DNA of 64,000 nt from Caulobacter sp. (GCA_021741355.1 JAIOXZ010000001.1:186001-250000); one strand, 5' to 3'; shown: positions 33,828-42,101, numbered from the stretch's first letter. The notes: generated by a model not told the origin, from the sequence alone. Numbers and translations are program-made.

Positions 33828-34265
33828 TTACTTCGCGGCTTGCAGCTTCTCGACGGTCGCGGTGACGCGCTCGTTCAGCGGCTTCACCGAGTCCTTGACG
33901 GACGAAGCGACGGTTTCGCCCCACTTGGCGAATTCGGCCATGTAGCCTTCCAGCGAGGTCTTCATCCAGGCGGTCTGGAGCTCAACGGCTTCCTGAACGC
34001 TCTTGGCGCCGGCCAGGGCCTTGGCGGCCGAAACCTGGTCTTCGATGTTCTTCTTGGAGAAGGCCATCGCCTGGGCGCCCAGGACTTCCGCGGCCTTGGT
34101 GGCGGCGGTGACCGAAGCCACGACGGCTTCGAGGTTCTTCTTGGAGTAGGCGTTCACTTCGTTCAGCGTCGAGAGGGACTTTTCGACGTTGTCTTTGAAG
34201 GCCTGATTACCGGCGGTCGTGAACTGCTCGACCGTGGTCTTGAGGGATTCGGCGCCAGTGGCCAT
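33828..34265 (-). CDS. Phasin family protein
   Basis: A 145-residue helical protein of the phasin_2 type, which coats polyhydroxyalkanoate granules in the cytoplasm. It shows 'KTTVEQFTTAGNQAFKDNVE', 'NLEAVVASVTAATKAAEVLG', 'SVQEAVELQTAWMKTSLEGY', and is Ala/Lys/Glu-rich without Cys. The ATG at 34265 follows a GGAGAC ribosome site. The gene has its own terminator, and a TGCAG-rich inverted repeat lies about 80 bp upstream. Confidence 0.92.
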   Translation of the reverse strand: MATGAESLKTTVEQFTTAGNQAFKDNVEKSLSTLNEVNAYSKKNLEAVVASVTAATKAAEVLGAQAMAFSKKNIEDQVSAAKALAGAKSVQEAVELQTAWMKTSLEGYMAEFAKWGETVASSVKDSVKPLNERVTATVEKLQAAK

Positions 34266-34347
34266 CGGAAGTCTCCTGTGTGGTCGGGGAGGACCTGAAT
34301 ACGGGGTTCGGCGGCGACCGAGTCGCTGCTGACGCTCTCCATGTCTC

Positions 34348-34391
34348 ATGTTGCAGTGCAGCAGTCAAACATTTTTGTGCAGTGCAACATG
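34348..34391 (-). promoter_or_regulatory. TGCAGTGCA inverted repeat, PhaR-like operator
   Basis: CATGTTGCAGTGCAGCAG (34348-34365) and TTGTGCAGTGCAACATG (34375-34391) face each other, sharing CATGTTGCA and TGCA cores. PhaR, the repressor of polyhydroxyalkanoate genes, binds TGC/GCA-rich sites upstream of phasin genes, so this is a candidate operator. The rest of the 284-bp gap to the carboxypeptidase gene is AT-richer and probably holds both divergent promoters. Confidence 0.5.
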
Positions 34392-34549
34392 AATTGTTTG
34401 CGACGCACCATCGTCGGGCGGCGGGCTGCGGCGGATTCGCTCAACAGGTGTTTACTTTGGCGAAAGACGAAACAATGCATGCTAGTTAGACGCCGCAGCG
34501 CTGCTTTGGGGCCGCCCTGTACACTGTGACTCTTTTCGTCGGACGCCGC

Positions 34550-35878
34550 ATGATCGAGCTCGCCCGCCGCCTGTCTTTCGCACTCGCGATGGTCGCCCTG
34601 GTCGCGACCGGCCTCGGTGCGCCATCGGTCGCGGCCGCTCAGGTTCCGTACCTCTCCCTGCCCTCAACCGAGCCGAAGTACGCGGCGATCGTCGTCGACG
34701 CCAATACCGGTGAAGTGCTCTACGCCAAGCGCGCCGACAGTCCGCGCTATCCGGCGTCGATCACCAAGGTGATGACCCTCTACCTCGCCTTCGAAGCCAT
34801 CTCCGAAGGCCGGCTGAACCCGACCGACATGATCACGGTTTCGGCCAAGGCCGCCTCCCAGCCGCCGACCAAGCTGGGCCTCGCCGCCGGTCAGCAGATC
34901 AGCGTCGACGACGCCATGCGCGCGATCGCGGTGAAGTCCGCCAACGACATGGCGGTCGCCCTCGCCGAGCACCTGGCCGGCACGGAGCAACGCTTCGGCG
35001 CCCTGATGACCCTGCGGGGCCAGGAGCTGGGCATGAGCAACACGCGTTTCGTGAACGCCTCCGGCCTGCCGGACAGCCGCCAGATCTCCACGGCCCGCGA
35101 CATCGCCATCCTGTCGCGCGCCGTGATGCGCGACTATCCGCAGTACTACAGCTACTTCAGCCTGCGCTCCTTCACCTTCCGGGGCGTGACCATGAACAAC
35201 CACAATCGCCTGCTGGGGCAGATGTGGGGCGTGGACGGGCTGAAGACGGGCTACACCAACGCCTCGGGCTTCAACCTCGCCGCCTCCGCCGTCCGCGACG
35301 GCCGGCGACTGATCACGGTGGTGCTGGGCGGCCGTTCGACCGTCACCCGCGACGATCATGTCGAGGACCTGCTGCTGACCGGGTTCGACGTGCTCAAGCG
35401 CCGCTCGCTCGGCGAGACCATCACCGTGGCCCAGTCGATGTTCGAACCGGTCATTGACGGGCCGATGGTCCGCGCCTCCACCGAACAGGGCGACGGCGGG
35501 CAGGACGGCCTGCGCGTGGTGCTGACCGACGGCCCGGCGCCGGGTCCGATCACCGTCCAGCGCAGCATGGCGCCCATTCCCGACCCCGTCGCGCCGCGTA
35601 TCGTTCCGGCCAAGCGCGTCGTCGCGCCCGCCCGCAAGCCGCGCGGCAAGTGGGCGATCCAGGCCGGCGCGTTCAAGTCCAAGTCCCAGGCTCGCCAGCA
35701 ACTGGCCCTGATCCAGCGCCGCTTCGCCTCGGCGGTCGATGATGCCGAGGCCGACATCGGCGGCGCCGTCGGCGGCTACTTCCGGGTTCGCTTCGAAGGC
35801 ATGAGCGCCGACGCTGCCCGCGCCGCCTGCAAGGCCCTCAAGGCCAAGAAGCAGGCCTGTATGGTGATCGCGCCCTGA
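34550..35878 (+). CDS. D-alanyl-D-alanine carboxypeptidase with SPOR domain
   Basis: A periplasmic low-molecular-mass penicillin-binding protein (442 residues) that trims the terminal D-Ala of peptidoglycan stem peptides. It has a signal peptide ('ALVATGLGAPSVAAA'), the active-site triad SxxK ('YPASITKVMTLYLAF'), SxN ('KSANDMAVAL') and KTG ('GLKTGYTNASG'), then a Pro-rich linker and a C-terminal SPOR domain ('KWAIQAGAFKSKSQARQQ') that should bind denuded glycan at the division site. I chose ATG 34550; GTG 34526 is possible and adds eight residues before the signal sequence. Confidence 0.93.
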   Translation: MIELARRLSFALAMVALVATGLGAPSVAAAQVPYLSLPSTEPKYAAIVVDANTGEVLYAKRADSPRYPASITKVMTLYLAFEAISEGRLNPTDMITVSAKAASQPPTKLGLAAGQQISVDDAMRAIAVKSANDMAVALAEHLAGTEQRFGALMTLRGQELGMSNTRFVNASGLPDSRQISTARDIAILSRAVMRDYPQYYSYFSLRSFTFRGVTMNNHNRLLGQMWGVDGLKTGYTNASGFNLAASAVRDGRRLITVVLGGRSTVTRDDHVEDLLLTGFDVLKRRSLGETITVAQSMFEPVIDGPMVRASTEQGDGGQDGLRVVLTDGPAPGPITVQRSMAPIPDPVAPRIVPAKRVVAPARKPRGKWAIQAGAFKSKSQARQQLALIQRRFASAVDDAEADIGGAVGGYFRVRFEGMSADAARAACKALKAKKQACMVIAP

Positions 35879-35883
35879 TAGGC

Positions 35884-35964
35884 GGGGGACATGTACCGCA
35901 GGTACGTGTCCCCTAAATCCGTAGCCGCTCGATTGGGGGACACGTACCTACGGTACATGTCCCC
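35884..35964. repeat. GGGGACATGTACC / GGTACGTGTCCCC paired hairpins
   Basis: Two hairpins, each with GGGGACAYGTACC and GGTACRTGTCCCC arms around a three-base loop, are themselves arranged as an inverted pair about 25 bp apart. It belongs to the family at 50893 and 54346 and lies between two convergent genes. Confidence 0.88.
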
Positions 35965-35966
35965 GC

Positions 35967-36386
35967 TCACTTCTTCAGCAACCGGTCCCGCGCCGCGTTG
36001 ATCCGCGCCGCCAGGCCGGTCGTGCCGCCGGCGTCGGGATGCACCGCGCGGATCAGCCGGGCGTAGGCGGCCTGGATCTCTTCACGGGTGGCGTTGGCGG
36101 CGACGCCGAGGATCTCCCGCGCCTCGGCCAGTTCGATCTTGTCGAGGGACGGCACGGGCGCAGCGCCGCGGCGAGCGGTCACCGCCAGCACAATCCCGAG
36201 GCCCGCGAGCACCACGCCCGGCAGGACGCGTCCGGTCACGCCCAGTAGTCCGCCGACGACCACGGCCAGGGCCGCCATGCTGCCGGTGGCGATCCGCCAC
36301 TCCGGCCGGGCGAGCATCGGACGCGCGCGCCGGCCCGCCCAGACCAGCAGGGCGAAGGCGGCGACGCCGGCGAGAAGATAGATCAT
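35967..36386 (-). CDS. Membrane-anchored J-domain protein
   Basis: A 139-residue protein with two or three hydrophobic segments in the first 70 residues and a C-terminal J-like domain (about 80-139), including 'AREILGVAANATREEIQAAY' and the key 'AVHPDAGG' HPD motif. It resembles TIM14/Pam18-type DnaJ proteins and should recruit DnaK at the membrane; its client is unknown. I chose ATG 36386 over the preceding TTG. It lies 18 bp downstream of mipZ on the same strand, as in other Caulobacter-like genomes. Confidence 0.87.
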   Translation of the reverse strand: MIYLLAGVAAFALLVWAGRRARPMLARPEWRIATGSMAALAVVVGGLLGVTGRVLPGVVLAGLGIVLAVTARRGAAPVPSLDKIELAEAREILGVAANATREEIQAAYARLIRAVHPDAGGTTGLAARINAARDRLLKK

Positions 36387-36404
36387 CAACGCGTACTCCC
36401 CGCC

Positions 36405-37244
36405 CTATTCGGCGGCGAGCAACTCTTCGCCCGAGAACTGCGAAAGTCCAACCGAATGCAGCAGGCCGCGCAGCTCCTGACGGGCCGAAACGTGCACCAG
36501 CGACACCGGGACGGGCCTGACCTTCGCTGACAGGTCAGCGACGGTCAGGCCGAACGGGAACAGCTCGCGGTAGATGACCCGGTCACGCAGGCCCGCGCCG
36601 ATGCGGAAGCCGACCCGCTTGGCCAGCGCCGTCAGCCGGTCGTCGACCCGCTTGCGGTTGCGCGCCTCGACGCTGGCGAGACGGTTGCGCAGCACGATCC
36701 AGTCCAGCGCCTGCCGTTGTCCCGTCAGGGCGCGCGCCTTGCGGGCCTCCCAGACGGTCTCGGAATAGATGCTCGGCTTCAGCAGCTCCAGGGTCACCGG
36801 GTCGACGTGACCCAGCACATCGAAGTCGACGAAGCTGTCGTTCATCGGGGTGACGATCAGGTCGGCGCGGGCGTGGGCCACGCGCGACAGCGCGGAATCG
36901 CCGCCCGGGGTGTCGATGATCACGAAGTCGGCGTCCTGGTGGGCGCGGGCGAAGGCCTCCTCGAACCGCGTCAGCTGCTCGGACTCGCCGGCCTTCGCCA
37001 GCGCCACGCCGTCGTCGGACGCATGGCGCAGCAGCGGCTCGGGCAGGATCTGGTCCTGCGAGGCCAGCCAGGCGCGGCGATTGGTGAAGAAGCGGGCCAT
37101 CGAGGACTGGCGCAGGTCGAGGTCCATGACCGCCACGCTGGCCCCGCCGTGCAGCAGGGCGGTGGTCAGGTGGACGGCGATGGTCGACTTGCCCGCCCCG
37201 CCCTTTTCATTGCCCACCACGATGACATGCGGCTGCGTCGCCAT
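36405..37244 (-). CDS. mipZ: Division-plane positioning ATPase MipZ
   Basis: MipZ is a ParA/MinD-type ATPase that forms a bipolar gradient from ParB at the origins and blocks FtsZ assembly away from mid-cell. The 279-residue protein begins with the deviant Walker A 'VGNEKGGAGKSTIAVHL', has 'AVMDLDLRQSSMARFF' near residue 38, 'IDTPGGDSALSRVAHARADL' near 110, 'PMNDSFVDFD' near 132, and the MipZ-typical 'AKRVGFRIGAGLRDRVIYRE' near 214 followed by 'LFPFGLTVADLS'. The gene is divergent from panC, and a GANTC site lies 68 bp upstream. Confidence 0.97.
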   Translation of the reverse strand: MATQPHVIVVGNEKGGAGKSTIAVHLTTALLHGGASVAVMDLDLRQSSMARFFTNRRAWLASQDQILPEPLLRHASDDGVALAKAGESEQLTRFEEAFARAHQDADFVIIDTPGGDSALSRVAHARADLIVTPMNDSFVDFDVLGHVDPVTLELLKPSIYSETVWEARKARALTGQRQALDWIVLRNRLASVEARNRKRVDDRLTALAKRVGFRIGAGLRDRVIYRELFPFGLTVADLSAKVRPVPVSLVHVSARQELRGLLHSVGLSQFSGEELLAAE

Positions 37245-37311
37245 AGGTCGCCCCAGTTCCGTCGGACCGCCACGCTCGGCGGGTTCTCATCCGACGAGAC
37301 ACCCGCGGGGT

Positions 37312-37316
37312 GAGTC
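37312..37316 (-). promoter_or_regulatory. GANTC (CcrM) site in the mipZ promoter region
   Basis: GAGTC lies 68 bp upstream of the mipZ start and 83 bp upstream of panC. In Caulobacter crescentus, CcrM methylation is known to activate mipZ transcription, so a conserved site here fits. I could not identify -35/-10 elements with confidence. Confidence 0.45.
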
Positions 37317-37398
37317 GGGGCAATCGCGACGGCGGAGTTGTCCACAGCTGTAAGGTCGCGGCTGGACCCTCGCGGCCCCTCGCGATATGCCGCGCGGC

Positions 37399-38259
37399 AT
37401 GAGTGAAACGCCCCTCCCCGTCGTCCGCACCGTGGCCGACCTGCGCGCCGTCGTCGCCGGCTGGAAGGCCGCGGGCGAGCGCGTGGCGATGATCCCGACC
37501 ATGGGCGCGCTGCACAGCGGTCACCTGTCGCTGATCGCCCAGGGGCGGACGCTGGCGGACCGGACGGTGGCCTCGATCTTCGTCAACCCGGCCCAGTTCG
37601 CCCCGCACGAAGACTTCGACGCCTATCCACGCGGCGAGGCGGAGGATGCGGGAAAGCTGGCCCAGGCCGGCTGCGATCTGCTGTACGCCCCCAACGCCCG
37701 GGAGATGTACCCGGACGGTTTCGCCACGACGGTCAATGTGGCGAAGGGCGTTTCCGAACCGCTGGAGGGCGTCTCACGGCCGCACTTCTTCGGCGGGGTG
37801 GCGACGGTGGTGGCCAAGCTGCTGGTCCAGTGCGGACCGGACGTCGCGATCTTCGGCGAGAAGGACTACCAGCAGCTGCTGGTGATCAAGCGGATGGCGC
37901 GGGACCTGGACCTGCACGTGGAGATCGTCGGCGGGCCGACGGCGCGGGAGGCTGACGGCCTGGCCCTCTCCTCGCGCAACGCCTACCTGACGCCGGAGGA
38001 ACGCACCGCCGCCCGGGCCCTGCCCGCCGCCATGCGCTACGCCGTCGAGGCCCTGCGCGACGCCACGCCGGTGATCGATGTCGAGGGCGCGGTACAGGCC
38101 ACCCTGACCGGCGCGGGCTTCGCGAAGATCGACTACGTCGAGGTCCGCGACGGCGCGACGCTGGAGCGGATGGGACCCGGCCCGGCCGGCTCCGGCGCCC
38201 GTGTGTTCGTGGCCGCCTGGATGGGCAAGACGCGGCTGATCGACAACTGGGCGGTGTAA
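37399..38259 (+). CDS. panC: Pantothenate synthetase
   Basis: PanC condenses pantoate and beta-alanine, using ATP, to make pantothenate for coenzyme A. The 286-residue protein carries 'MIPTMGALHSGHLSLI' near residue 32 (HxGH-type nucleotide motif), 'SIFVNPAQFAPHEDF', 'FFGGVATVVAKLLVQ' near 130, 'IFGEKDYQQLLVIKRM' near 150 and 'ALSSRNAYLTPEER' near 190, all diagnostic. ATG 37399 is preferred; ATG 37387 adds four residues. Its stop codon is the first three bases of a perfect 27-nt palindrome. Confidence 0.96.
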   Translation: MSETPLPVVRTVADLRAVVAGWKAAGERVAMIPTMGALHSGHLSLIAQGRTLADRTVASIFVNPAQFAPHEDFDAYPRGEAEDAGKLAQAGCDLLYAPNAREMYPDGFATTVNVAKGVSEPLEGVSRPHFFGGVATVVAKLLVQCGPDVAIFGEKDYQQLLVIKRMARDLDLHVEIVGGPTAREADGLALSSRNAYLTPEERTAARALPAAMRYAVEALRDATPVIDVEGAVQATLTGAGFAKIDYVEVRDGATLERMGPGPAGSGARVFVAAWMGKTRLIDNWAV

Positions 38260-38312
38260 TTGGGGACACACACTAATTCTGGCGAGCCAGAATTAGTGTG
38301 TGTCCCCAATTA
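38257..38312. repeat. Perfect 27-nt-arm palindrome after panC
   Basis: Arms 38257-38283 and 38286-38312 are exact reverse complements with a two-base loop; each begins TAATTGGGGACACACACTAA. Perfect identity of the arms suggests a recent or selected structure. It is a member of the GGGGACA family and could terminate both converging genes. Confidence 0.9.
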
Positions 38313-38314
38313 CG

Positions 38315-38722
38315 TCACCACGCCCCCAGCTCCCTCAGCTGCCGCGCCAGTTCCGGCTCGATCGCCTCGCCGGCGGCGGTGGGCAGGTCGGGCGGGGCGT
38401 CGGCGGGGGTCAGGTAGCGCCAGCCCTGGAAGGCGCGGCGCGGCTGGGGCGCGGTCTCGATCAGCTCGGGCTTGAGATAGATACGGCAGGGCTGCGGCCC
38501 GCTGTCGCCGGTGACGATCTCCTCGATCGCCTGACGCACCAGCACCTGGCCCTTGATCACCCAGTAGAGCGAGCCGCCGTCGAGCAGCTCTTCGGCCCGC
38601 TTCGGCGTCTGGCGCGTCGGGCAGACCGAGCGATGCCCCTGGGCCGCGCGCTGCGCCCGCCAGGCGCGCAGCTCCTCGACGCTGTCGATGCCGACACAGA
38701 GCTTGATCAGGTGGAGTGGCAC
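38315..38722 (-). CDS. DUF1489 family protein
   Basis: A 135-residue cytoplasmic protein. 'LHLIKLCVGIDSVEELRAW' at the N-terminus and 'RAEELLDGGSLYWVIKGQVL' in the middle are the conserved blocks of DUF1489, an alphaproteobacterial family of unknown function. The start is a GTG at 38722, needed to reach the conserved N-terminus. It follows the exported 129-residue protein by 13 bp and may be the last gene of the mcc operon. Confidence 0.85.
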   Translation of the reverse strand: MPLHLIKLCVGIDSVEELRAWRAQRAAQGHRSVCPTRQTPKRAEELLDGGSLYWVIKGQVLVRQAIEEIVTGDSGPQPCRIYLKPELIETAPQPRRAFQGWRYLTPADAPPDLPTAAGEAIEPELARQLRELGAW

Positions 38723-38735
38723 GGAGTCGCCGCGA

Positions 38736-39125
38736 TCACTTGCCCGCGGAAGATGCGGCGCGTTGCAGTTCCTCGCCACGCTCGGTCCATCGCTTGCCCA
38801 TGGCCTGCATGTCCTGCCCGCACTGCGGCATCGCGGCCTGGATGTCCGCGGTCGAGGTCGGGCGACCGAATACGGCGACCACGAGGTCGAGCGGATCCTT
38901 GCCGGGGTTCTTCCCCTCGACGCGGCCGGCGTAATAGAGCGAACCCATCAGCCCGGCGTTGCGGGTGGTCTCATCGCCGTTGCCGGCCATGGCCAGAAAG
39001 CCCGCGAGACAGAGGGTCTCGTACTGCGGCGGCGCGGCGGCAGGCGACGCGGCCAGCGCCGGAAGAGCGAACGCCAGGGCGGCGGCGGAGGCGGCGAGCG
39101 CCGGTTTGATCGCATTCAGGGTCAT
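38736..39125 (-). CDS. Exported hypothetical protein
   Basis: A 129-residue protein with a signal peptide ('ALAASAAALAFALPALA') and a small helical mature domain with two cysteines (in 'YETLCLAGFLAM' and 'AMPQCGQDM'), likely periplasmic with one disulfide. Function is unknown. Its ATG overlaps the mccA stop by four bases (ATGA), so it is translated as part of the leucine-degradation operon even though its role there is not evident. Confidence 0.75.
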   Translation of the reverse strand: MTLNAIKPALAASAAALAFALPALAASPAAAPPQYETLCLAGFLAMAGNGDETTRNAGLMGSLYYAGRVEGKNPGKDPLDLVVAVFGRPTSTADIQAAMPQCGQDMQAMGKRWTERGEELQRAASSAGK

Positions 39126-41257
39126 TCGCCCGCCTCCAGTTTCACCAGCACAACGCCTTCACTGACCTGTCCGCCGGCGACGGCCGACAGCTCCGCGACC
39201 ACGCCGTCGAACGGCGCGGCCAGCGCATGTTCCATCTTCATCGCTTCCAGCACCAGCAGGGTTTGGCCCTTCTTCACGGTGTCGCCGGCGTTGACCGATA
39301 CGGAGACGACCTTGCCCGGCATGGGGGAGAGGACAGAGCCGTCGGATTCACCCAACGCCCCGATTGAACGCGGGAGACGATGAAATTCGAAGGCCGCTCC
39401 GTGCTCGAAGAGCACGCGCGTCGATGGATCGGGCTGCACCACCTCAACACCGTCGTCCTCGCCTATGAAGGCCACGTAGTTGGCCATCCCGTAGGCCGTC
39501 GACATGGTTTCACCGTACCGGATGCGAAAACCCGAATGGCGCGGGATCGACGCGTCCAAAGGCAGACCGGTCAGAAAGACATCTCGCCGTTCGCCCTGCT
39601 CGTAGACGGTCAGTCCGAAACTCGGCGGTCCATTCAGGCGGAAGCCGAACAATCCGTCCGAGAAGGGGCCTTCCGGCTGGTGGCGCCATATTTCCTCATC
39701 GGCACCCATGGCGAACGAGGCCGCAGCGGCGAGAATCGAGCGGGGTCCGGCCGGCGTGTTGACGACGAGCTGATCCAGCCCCCTCTCTATAAAACCCGTG
39801 TCGACCTCTCCCGCGACGAAGTCGGGATGGCTTGCGCAGCGCGCCAGGAAGCCCGCGTTGGTCTTCACCGGCCAGACCTCGACGCTCGCACAGGCCTCGG
39901 CCAGCGCCTCGGCGGCGGCGTCGCGCGTCCCGGCGTGGACGATCAGCTTGGCGATCATCGGGTCGTAGAAGGGCGTGACCTCGCCGCCCTCCTCCACCGC
40001 GCTGTCCACTCTGACCCCTTCTCCCATGGGGAGAAGGAGGGGCCCGCGTCCGGAGGGCGTGGGAGGTTGAGGGGGTAAGGTGTCGGCGCCGTAACCCCTC
40101 ACCCTCCCGTCGGCTGCGCCGCCGGGCCCCTCCCTCTCCCGTTGGGAGAGGGTTTCGGCAGGCAACCGGAAATGCGTCAGCGGGCCTGTGCTCGGCAGAA
40201 ACCCTGTAGCCGGGTTCTCGGCGTACAGACGGGCCTCCATGGCCCAGCCGTTAATCGTGATCTCGTCCTGCTTCAGCGGCAGCCTTTCACCGGACGCCAC
40301 GCGGAGCTGCCATTCGACCAGGTCCTGACCGGTGATCATCTCGGTGACCGGGTGCTCGACCTGCAGCCGGGTGTTCATTTCCATGAACCAGATGCGGTCG
40401 GCGCGCAGGCCGTCGCTGGCGTCGGCGATGAACTCGATGGTGCCGGCGCCTTCGTAGTTCACGGCCTTCGCGGCCTTCACCGCGGCGTCGCACACGGCGG
40501 CGCGGGTGGTCGCGTCCATGCCGGGGGCCGGCGCCTCCTCGATGACCTTCTGGTGGCGGCGCTGCAGGGAGCAGTCGCGCTCGAACAGGTGGACCACATT
40601 GCCGTGGCTGTCGCCGAACACCTGCACCTCGATGTGGCGCGGGCGGGTGACGTACTTCTCGATCAGCACCCGGTCGTCGCCGAAGCTGGCGGCGGCCTCG
40701 CGACGGCAGCTGGCCAGGGCGGCCTGGAAGTCAGCGGCCGCGTCGACCTTGCGCATGCCCTTGCCGCCGCCGCCGGCCACGGCCTTGATCAGCACCGGAT
40801 AGCCGATGGCCGCGGCCTCGGTCTCGAGGCGCGCCTCGGACTGGTCGTCGCCGAGATAGCCGGGCGTCGTCGGCACGCCGGCGGCGATCATCAGGCTCTT
40901 GGCCGCGTCCTTCAGGCCCATGGCGTTGATCGCCGCGGGCGGCGGACCGACCCAGATCAGACCCGCGTCCTTCACCGCCTGGGCGAAGGCAGCGTTCTCC
41001 GACAGGAAGCCATAGCCGGGGTGAATCGCCTCTGCGCCCGTCTGCTTCGCCGCAGCGAGGATCTTCTCGGCCACCAGATAGCTCTCGCGGGCCGGGGCCG
41101 GGCCGATCAGCACCGCCTCGTCGGCCTCGGCCACGTGCGGCGCGCCGGCGTCCGCTTCCGAGTACACGGCTACGGTCCGCACCCCCATCCGCCGGGCGGT
41201 GCGGATGATCCGGCGGGCGATCTCGCCCCGGTTGGCGATCAGCAGGCTGGTGATCAT
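39122..41257 (-). CDS. mccA: Methylcrotonoyl-CoA carboxylase, biotin-containing alpha subunit, with repeat-derived insert
   Basis: The 711-residue subunit carries out ATP-dependent carboxylation of biotin for 3-methylcrotonoyl-CoA carboxylase (leucine degradation). It has the biotin carboxylase domain (1-about 480; 'GGGGKGMRKVD', 'FMEMNTRLQVEHPVTE'), a linker domain, and a C-terminal biotinyl domain with 'LEAMKMEH'. The assignment as MccA rather than another acyl-CoA carboxylase rests on the neighbours mccB and liuC. Residues about 369-414 ('SQREREGPGGAADGRVR' onward) do not belong to the family: they are encoded by a palindromic repeat inserted in frame just before 'VRVDSAVEEG'. If translated, the insert is in a loop of the carboxylase C-terminal subdomain. 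Confidence 0.93.
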   Translation of the reverse strand: MITSLLIANRGEIARRIIRTARRMGVRTVAVYSEADAGAPHVAEADEAVLIGPAPARESYLVAEKILAAAKQTGAEAIHPGYGFLSENAAFAQAVKDAGLIWVGPPPAAINAMGLKDAAKSLMIAAGVPTTPGYLGDDQSEARLETEAAAIGYPVLIKAVAGGGGKGMRKVDAAADFQAALASCRREAAASFGDDRVLIEKYVTRPRHIEVQVFGDSHGNVVHLFERDCSLQRRHQKVIEEAPAPGMDATTRAAVCDAAVKAAKAVNYEGAGTIEFIADASDGLRADRIWFMEMNTRLQVEHPVTEMITGQDLVEWQLRVASGERLPLKQDEITINGWAMEARLYAENPATGFLPSTGPLTHFRLPAETLSQREREGPGGAADGRVRGYGADTLPPQPPTPSGRGPLLLPMGEGVRVDSAVEEGGEVTPFYDPMIAKLIVHAGTRDAAAEALAEACASVEVWPVKTNAGFLARCASHPDFVAGEVDTGFIERGLDQLVVNTPAGPRSILAAAASFAMGADEEIWRHQPEGPFSDGLFGFRLNGPPSFGLTVYEQGERRDVFLTGLPLDASIPRHSGFRIRYGETMSTAYGMANYVAFIGEDDGVEVVQPDPSTRVLFEHGAAFEFHRLPRSIGALGESDGSVLSPMPGKVVSVSVNAGDTVKKGQTLLVLEAMKMEHALAAPFDGVVAELSAVAGGQVSEGVVLVKLEAGE
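40016..40153. repeat. Palindromic repeat inside the mccA coding region
   Basis: CCCCTTCTCCCATGGGGAGA begins one arm and CCCTCCCTCTCCCGTTGGGA lies in the other; the segment GTAACCCCTCACCCTCCCGT is shared exactly with the element at 60044-60063 after lipB. The reading frame of mccA is open across all of it. Confidence 0.88.
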
Positions 41258-41261
41258 GCGA

Positions 41262-42101
41262 TCAGAGCGCCCAGCCGGGCTTGCGCTTTTCGAGGAAGGC
41301 GGTGACGCCCTCCCGGCCCTCGTCGCTGAGACGCTGGTCCGCGATCAGTCGGGCCGTCATATCCAGCAGTTCTTCGTCCATCGGCAGGCCGGTGACGTCG
41401 TCAACCAGGGTCTTGGATCTGGCCACCGCGCCGGGGGCGCAGGCCATGATCTCCTCGGCCAGTCGCTCCATGGCGTCGTCCAGGTCGGCGGCAGCGGCGA
41501 CGACCTCGTCGACCAGGCCGATCTTTTCGGCGAAGGCGGCGTCGAACATCCGGCCGGTGGCGAACAGGCTCTTGGCCCGGCGCGGACCGATGGCGGCGAC
41601 CACATGCGGGCTGATGGTCGCAGCGACCAGGCCCAGCTTGACCTCGGAGAAGGCGAACTTCGCGTCGGCCGCGGCCACGGCGTAGTCACAGGCGGCGACC
41701 AGGCCCGCGCCGCCGCCGAAGGCCGGGCCCTCGACCAGGGCGACGGTGAACTGCGGCAGCTCACGCAGGGCCAGTAGCATGTCGGCCAGCGCCATGGCGT
41801 CTTCGCGGTTCTCGTCCTTCGTGAAGGTCGCGGCGGACTTCATCCACTCCAGGTCGGCGCCGGCGCTGAACGCCCCGCCCGCCCCGCGCAGGAAGACGAT
41901 CCGCACGCCGTCGGCGTCGCGCAGGGTCTCGAAGTGCTGCGCCAGCGCGGCGATCACCTCGGCGTTGAAGGCGTTCTTCCGGTCCGGCCGGTTGATCGTG
42001 ACGACGGCCACGCCCGAGGGGCTGGCGTCGAGGACCACGAGGTCGCTGAGCACATCGGTGTCGGCGACTTCGACGAGGGGGTCGGCGATGGGATTGGTCA
42101 T
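41262..42101 (-). CDS. liuC: Methylglutaconyl-CoA hydratase (enoyl-CoA hydratase family)
   Basis: A 279-residue crotonase-fold enzyme that would hydrate 3-methylglutaconyl-CoA to HMG-CoA in leucine breakdown. Family motifs are 'INRPDRKNAFNAEVIAAL', 'GAFSAGADLEWMKS' (oxyanion hole) and 'ALVEGPAFGGGAGLVAACD', then 'FAFSEVKLGLVAATISPHV', with the active-site Glu of hydratases in 'SEVKLG'. Specific function is inferred from position between mccA and mccB; sequence alone supports the enoyl-CoA hydratase family. It lies four bases before mccA. Confidence 0.9.
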   Translation of the reverse strand: MTNPIADPLVEVADTDVLSDLVVLDASPSGVAVVTINRPDRKNAFNAEVIAALAQHFETLRDADGVRIVFLRGAGGAFSAGADLEWMKSAATFTKDENREDAMALADMLLALRELPQFTVALVEGPAFGGGAGLVAACDYAVAAADAKFAFSEVKLGLVAATISPHVVAAIGPRRAKSLFATGRMFDAAFAEKIGLVDEVVAAAADLDDAMERLAEEIMACAPGAVARSKTLVDDVTGLPMDEELLDMTARLIADQRLSDEGREGVTAFLEKRKPGWAL

